64,000 nt of DNA from Azoarcus sp. KH32C. Its GTDB lineage: Bacteria > Pseudomonadota > Gammaproteobacteria > Burkholderiales > Rhodocyclaceae. Where the stretch lies: assembly GCF_000349945.1 (NCBI RefSeq), contig NC_020548.1:124001-188000 (forward strand). Direction: 5' to 3'. The notes beneath the pieces were generated by a model. The model did no database searches and had not been told where the DNA came from. It was given only the letters and a program-made list of their open reading frames with translations. The translations under genes and the position numbers were made by a program. Below are positions 61,141 through 64,000 of the stretch, piece after piece. Position 1 is the stretch's first letter. Each line of letters begins with the position of its first letter.

Positions 61141-64000
61141 TCAGTCGAGTTCGACGAGCAGATCCTTCGCTTCGACGCGGTCGCCGCTCGCGACGTGCAC
61201 GCGGGTGACGACGCCGTCGCGCTCGGCCGCGACCATGGCCTCCATCTTCATCGCTTCGAGCGACACCAGCGGGCTGCCCCTCGTCACCCGCTGACCGACC
61301 CGCGCCGCCACGGTGACGACCGCGCCCGGTATCGGTGCGCCCACGTGGCCAGGGTTGCCGTCCTCGGCACGCGGATGCCGGCGGACGACCTCCGCGCCGG
61401 CACGCTTCACGCGCACGAGCCGGGGCTGTCCGTTGAGCTCGAAGAAGACTTTCACGCGGCCTTCGTCGTCGGTCGTCTCGCTGCGCGCGGTCTGGCGGAT
61501 GTAGAGTGTCTTGCCGCGGTCGATGTCGACCGCGATCTCCTCGCGGTCCCGCAAGCCGTGCAGGAAGGCCGAGGTCGGCAGCACCGAGACGTCGCCGTAG
61601 CGCTGGACGTGCTCGACATACTCGCGGAAGACTTTCGGGTACAGCAGGAAGGACGAGAGTTCGTTCTCACTCGGACGACGGCCGAGCAGTGCCTCCAACT
61701 CGGCACGCGCGGCGTCGAGGTCGACGTCGGGCAGGAAATCCCCCGCGCGGCCCGCGAGCGGCGCCTTGCCTTTCAGAACCTTGCGTTGCAGTTCGGCAGG
61801 GAAGCCGTCCGGCGGGAAGCCGAGCTCGCCGCGGAAGAGCGACACCACCGAATCGGGGAAGGCGATTTCCTTTTCGGGCGAGAGCACGTCGGCTGGGCTG
61901 AGCTGGTTGGCGACCATGAAGAGCGCCATGTCGCCCACGACCTTCGAGGTCGGCGTGACTTTGACGATGTCACCGAAGAGCCGGTTGACGTCGCCATAGG
62001 CCTTGGCGACTTCGGGCCAGCGATGCTCGATCCCGGTCGCCCTGGCCTGCTCGCGCAGGTTGGTGTACTGCCCGCCGGGCATCTCGTGGCGATAAACGTC
62101 GGAAGCCGGTGCGCGCAGATCGGGCTCGAAGGGCGCGTAGTGGCGCCGCACCGCTTCCCAGTAGTGCGACAGCGACTGCAGCGCGTCCTGGTCGAAGCCG
62201 GGGTCGCGCGCGGTGCCCGCCAGCGCTGCGGCGATCGCGCCCAGGTTCGGCTGCGAGGTGAAGCCGCTCATCGCATCGAGTGCGCCATCGACGGCATCCA
62301 CGCCCGCCTCGACGGCCGCCAGCGCGCTCGCCGCGCTGATGCCGCTGGTATCGTGGGTATGGAAGTGGATCGGCAGGCCGACCTCCTCCTTGAGCGCCTT
62401 CACGAGCGCGCTTGCTGCGCGCGGGCGGCAGATACCCGCCATGTCCTTGATCGCGAGGATGTGGGCGCCGGCCTTCTCGAGCTGCTTCGCGAGCTCGACG
62501 TAGTAGTGCAGGTCGTACTTGCCGCGCGACACATCGAAGAGGTCGCCCGTGTAGCAGATCGTCGCCTCGCACAGCGCGCCGGTTTCGCGCACCGCGTCGA
62601 TCGCGACGCGCATGTTGTCGACCCAGTTGAGCGAATCGAACACGCGGAAAAGGTCGATGCCGGTGCCGGCCGCCTGGCGCACGAAATGGCGCACCACGTT
62701 GTCGGCGTAGTTGGTGTAGCCGACCGCGTTGGAGGCGCGCAGCAGCATCTGGAAGAGGATGTTGGGCACCGCCTCGCGCAGGCTCGCCAGGCGCTCCCAC
62801 GGGTCCTCCTTGAGGAAGCGCAGCGCGACGTCGAAGGTCGCCCCGCCCCAGCATTCGAGCGCGAAGAGCTGCGGTGCGAGGCGCGCGTAATGCGGCGCAA
62901 CCGCGAGCATGTCGGCGGTGCGCATGCGGGTGGCGAAGAGCGACTGGTGCGCATCGCGCATCGTGGTGTCGGTGACGAGCAGGCGCGGCTCTTCCTTCAT
63001 CCAGCGCGCGAAGCCGTCCGCGCCGAGCTCGCGCAGGCGGTCGCGGGTGCCGGGCGGGACCGGCGTGGCGAGATCGCACGCAGGCGCCTTCGGACGCGGC
63101 AGAATCAGCTCCGGTGCCTTGCGCCCGGCCATTTCGGGATTGCCGTTCACCGCAACTTCGGCGAGGAAGTCGAGCAGCCGGGTGGCGCGGTCGCGGCGCG
63201 GCGTGAAGTGGAAGAGCTCGGGCGTCTCGTCGATGAAACGCGTGGTGCATTCACCCGACTTGAAGAGCGGGTGGGCGATGACGTTCTCGAGGAACTGCAG
63301 GTTCGTCGACACGCCGCGCACGCGAAACTCGCGCAAGCTGCGATCCATGCGCCCGTTGGCTTCGGCGGCGGTGTGCCCCCAGACCGTCACCTTCACCAGC
63401 AGCGAATCGTAGAAGGGGGTGATCACGGCGCCGCTGTAGGCGGTGCCGCCATCCAGGCGCACGCCGAAGCCGGCCGCGCTGCGATACGCGGTGATGCGGC
63501 CGTAATCGGGCGTGAAACCGTTTTCCGGGTCCTCGGTGGTCACCCGGCATTGCAGCGCATGGCCGTTGAGGCGCAGTTCGGCCTGCATCGGCACCACGTC
63601 CGGTTCGCCGATGCGCCCGCCTTCGGCGATGCGGATCTGCGCCTTGACGATGTCGACCCCGGTGACCTGCTCGGTAACCGTGTGCTCGACCTGGATGCGG
63701 GGATTCACTTCGATGAAGTAGAACGCGCCCGTGTCGGCGTCCATCAGGAACTCGACCGTCCCCGCGTGGGTGTAGCCCGCCGCATCGGCGAGCTTGAGCG
63801 CGAGGCCGCACACTTCGGCCCGTTGCGCCTCGTCGAGGTAGGGCGCCGGCGCCCGCTCGACGACCTTCTGATTACGCCGCTGAACCGAGCAATCGCGCTC
63901 GAACAGATGCACGCGGTTGCCGTGAAGATCGCCGAGGATCTGCACCTCGACGTGGCGCGCGCGGCGGACCAGCTTCTCGAGGTAGACCTCGTCGTTGCCG
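61141..64000 (-). CDS. pyc: Pyruvate carboxylase, 5'-truncated by the window
   Basis: About 953 residues are visible, running off the right edge, where the biotin-carboxylase domain is already under way (RARHVEVQILGDLHGNRVHL). The carboxyltransferase domain contains RDAHQSLFATRMRT and ECWGGATFDVALRF, and the C-terminal biotin carrier holds SLEAMKMEAMVA with the biotinylated Lys. The enzyme makes oxaloacetate from pyruvate and bicarbonate, an anaplerotic step. Its start lies outside the window. Domain order is that of the single-chain enzyme, BC-CT-BCCP. Confidence 0.94.
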   Translation of the reverse strand, partial: GNDEVYLEKLVRRARHVEVQILGDLHGNRVHLFERDCSVQRRNQKVVERAPAPYLDEAQRAEVCGLALKLADAAGYTHAGTVEFLMDADTGAFYFIEVNPRIQVEHTVTEQVTGVDIVKAQIRIAEGGRIGEPDVVPMQAELRLNGHALQCRVTTEDPENGFTPDYGRITAYRSAAGFGVRLDGGTAYSGAVITPFYDSLLVKVTVWGHTAAEANGRMDRSLREFRVRGVSTNLQFLENVIAHPLFKSGECTTRFIDETPELFHFTPRRDRATRLLDFLAEVAVNGNPEMAGRKAPELILPRPKAPACDLATPVPPGTRDRLRELGADGFARWMKEEPRLLVTDTTMRDAHQSLFATRMRTADMLAVAPHYARLAPQLFALECWGGATFDVALRFLKEDPWERLASLREAVPNILFQMLLRASNAVGYTNYADNVVRHFVRQAAGTGIDLFRVFDSLNWVDNMRVAIDAVRETGALCEATICYTGDLFDVSRGKYDLHYYVELAKQLEKAGAHILAIKDMAGICRPRAASALVKALKEEVGLPIHFHTHDTSGISAASALAAVEAGVDAVDGALDAMSGFTSQPNLGAIAAALAGTARDPGFDQDALQSLSHYWEAVRRHYAPFEPDLRAPASDVYRHEMPGGQYTNLREQARATGIEHRWPEVAKAYGDVNRLFGDIVKVTPTSKVVGDMALFMVANQLSPADVLSPEKEIAFPDSVVSLFRGELGFPPDGFPAELQRKVLKGKAPLAGRAGDFLPDVDLDAARAELEALLGRRPSENELSSFLLYPKVFREYVEHVQRYGDVSVLPTSAFLHGLRDREEIAVDIDRGKTLYIRQTARSETTDDEGRVKVFFELNGQPRLVRVKRAGAEVVRRHPRAEDGNPGHVGAPIPGAVVTVAARVGQRVTRGSPLVSLEAMKMEAMVAAERDGVVTRVHVASGDRVEAKDLLVELD

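Overview
The window looks like chromosomal DNA of a high-GC betaproteobacterium of the Thauera/Aromatoleum/Azoarcus type (Rhodocyclales). The main reason is a complete anaerobic phenol operon (phenylphosphate synthase and phenylphosphate carboxylase) of the kind known from denitrifying aromatic degraders, driven by an XylR/DmpR-type sigma-54 activator. No rRNA, tRNA, CRISPR array, insertion sequence or phage gene was recognised.

Layout. 1-4.3 kb: a partial PrpF-type isomerase, an FAD monooxygenase-like protein, a secreted protein and an SRPBCC/BON protein. 4.5-20 kb: the sigma-54 regulator with a coupled flavin-binding-type protein, a textbook -24/-12 promoter, then ppsABC, ppcB-D-A-C, a third UbiD homologue, UbiX, a DUF120 riboflavin-kinase-like protein, a Nudix hydrolase, an aryl-CoA ligase and an outer-membrane protein. 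20-25 kb: ETF-quinone oxidoreductase, FolD and a non-pyrrolysine MttB-type methyltransferase. 24.8-33.7 kb: choline-binding protein, SMR transporter, TorF-like porin, NTF2-like protein, betA, betB, a TetR regulator and a hydantoinase-like ATPase. 34-41 kb: an accessory block (TauE/SafE, LysR, DUF938, HxlR, hydrolase, reductase, broken SDR, old yellow enzyme). 41-60 kb: a porin, a betaine-binding protein, a seven-gene corrinoid/tetrahydrofolate operon, PurU, a GlxA-type regulator, a ProVW-type transporter, ETF and an 823-residue dimethylglycine dehydrogenase-like enzyme. 59-64 kb: a small membrane protein, FolC, an unknown protein and a partial pyruvate carboxylase.

Two systems stand out. First, the phenol operon makes 4-hydroxybenzoate from phenol and also carries what looks like a supply line for prenylated FMN: UbiX, an archaeal-type (DUF120) riboflavin kinase-like protein and a zinc-ribbon Nudix hydrolase in a row. 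Second, the genes between 20 and 60 kb read as one route from choline to glycine. BetBA makes glycine betaine. MttB, a corrinoid protein, a MtrH-like methyltransferase and a RACo-like activator would move one methyl group to tetrahydrofolate. MetF/MetV, FolD and PurU would oxidise it to formate. The dimethylglycine dehydrogenase-like protein, ETF and ETF-QO would remove the other two methyl groups. Operator repeats tie parts of this route together. The pathway is inferred from gene content; no substrate has been shown.
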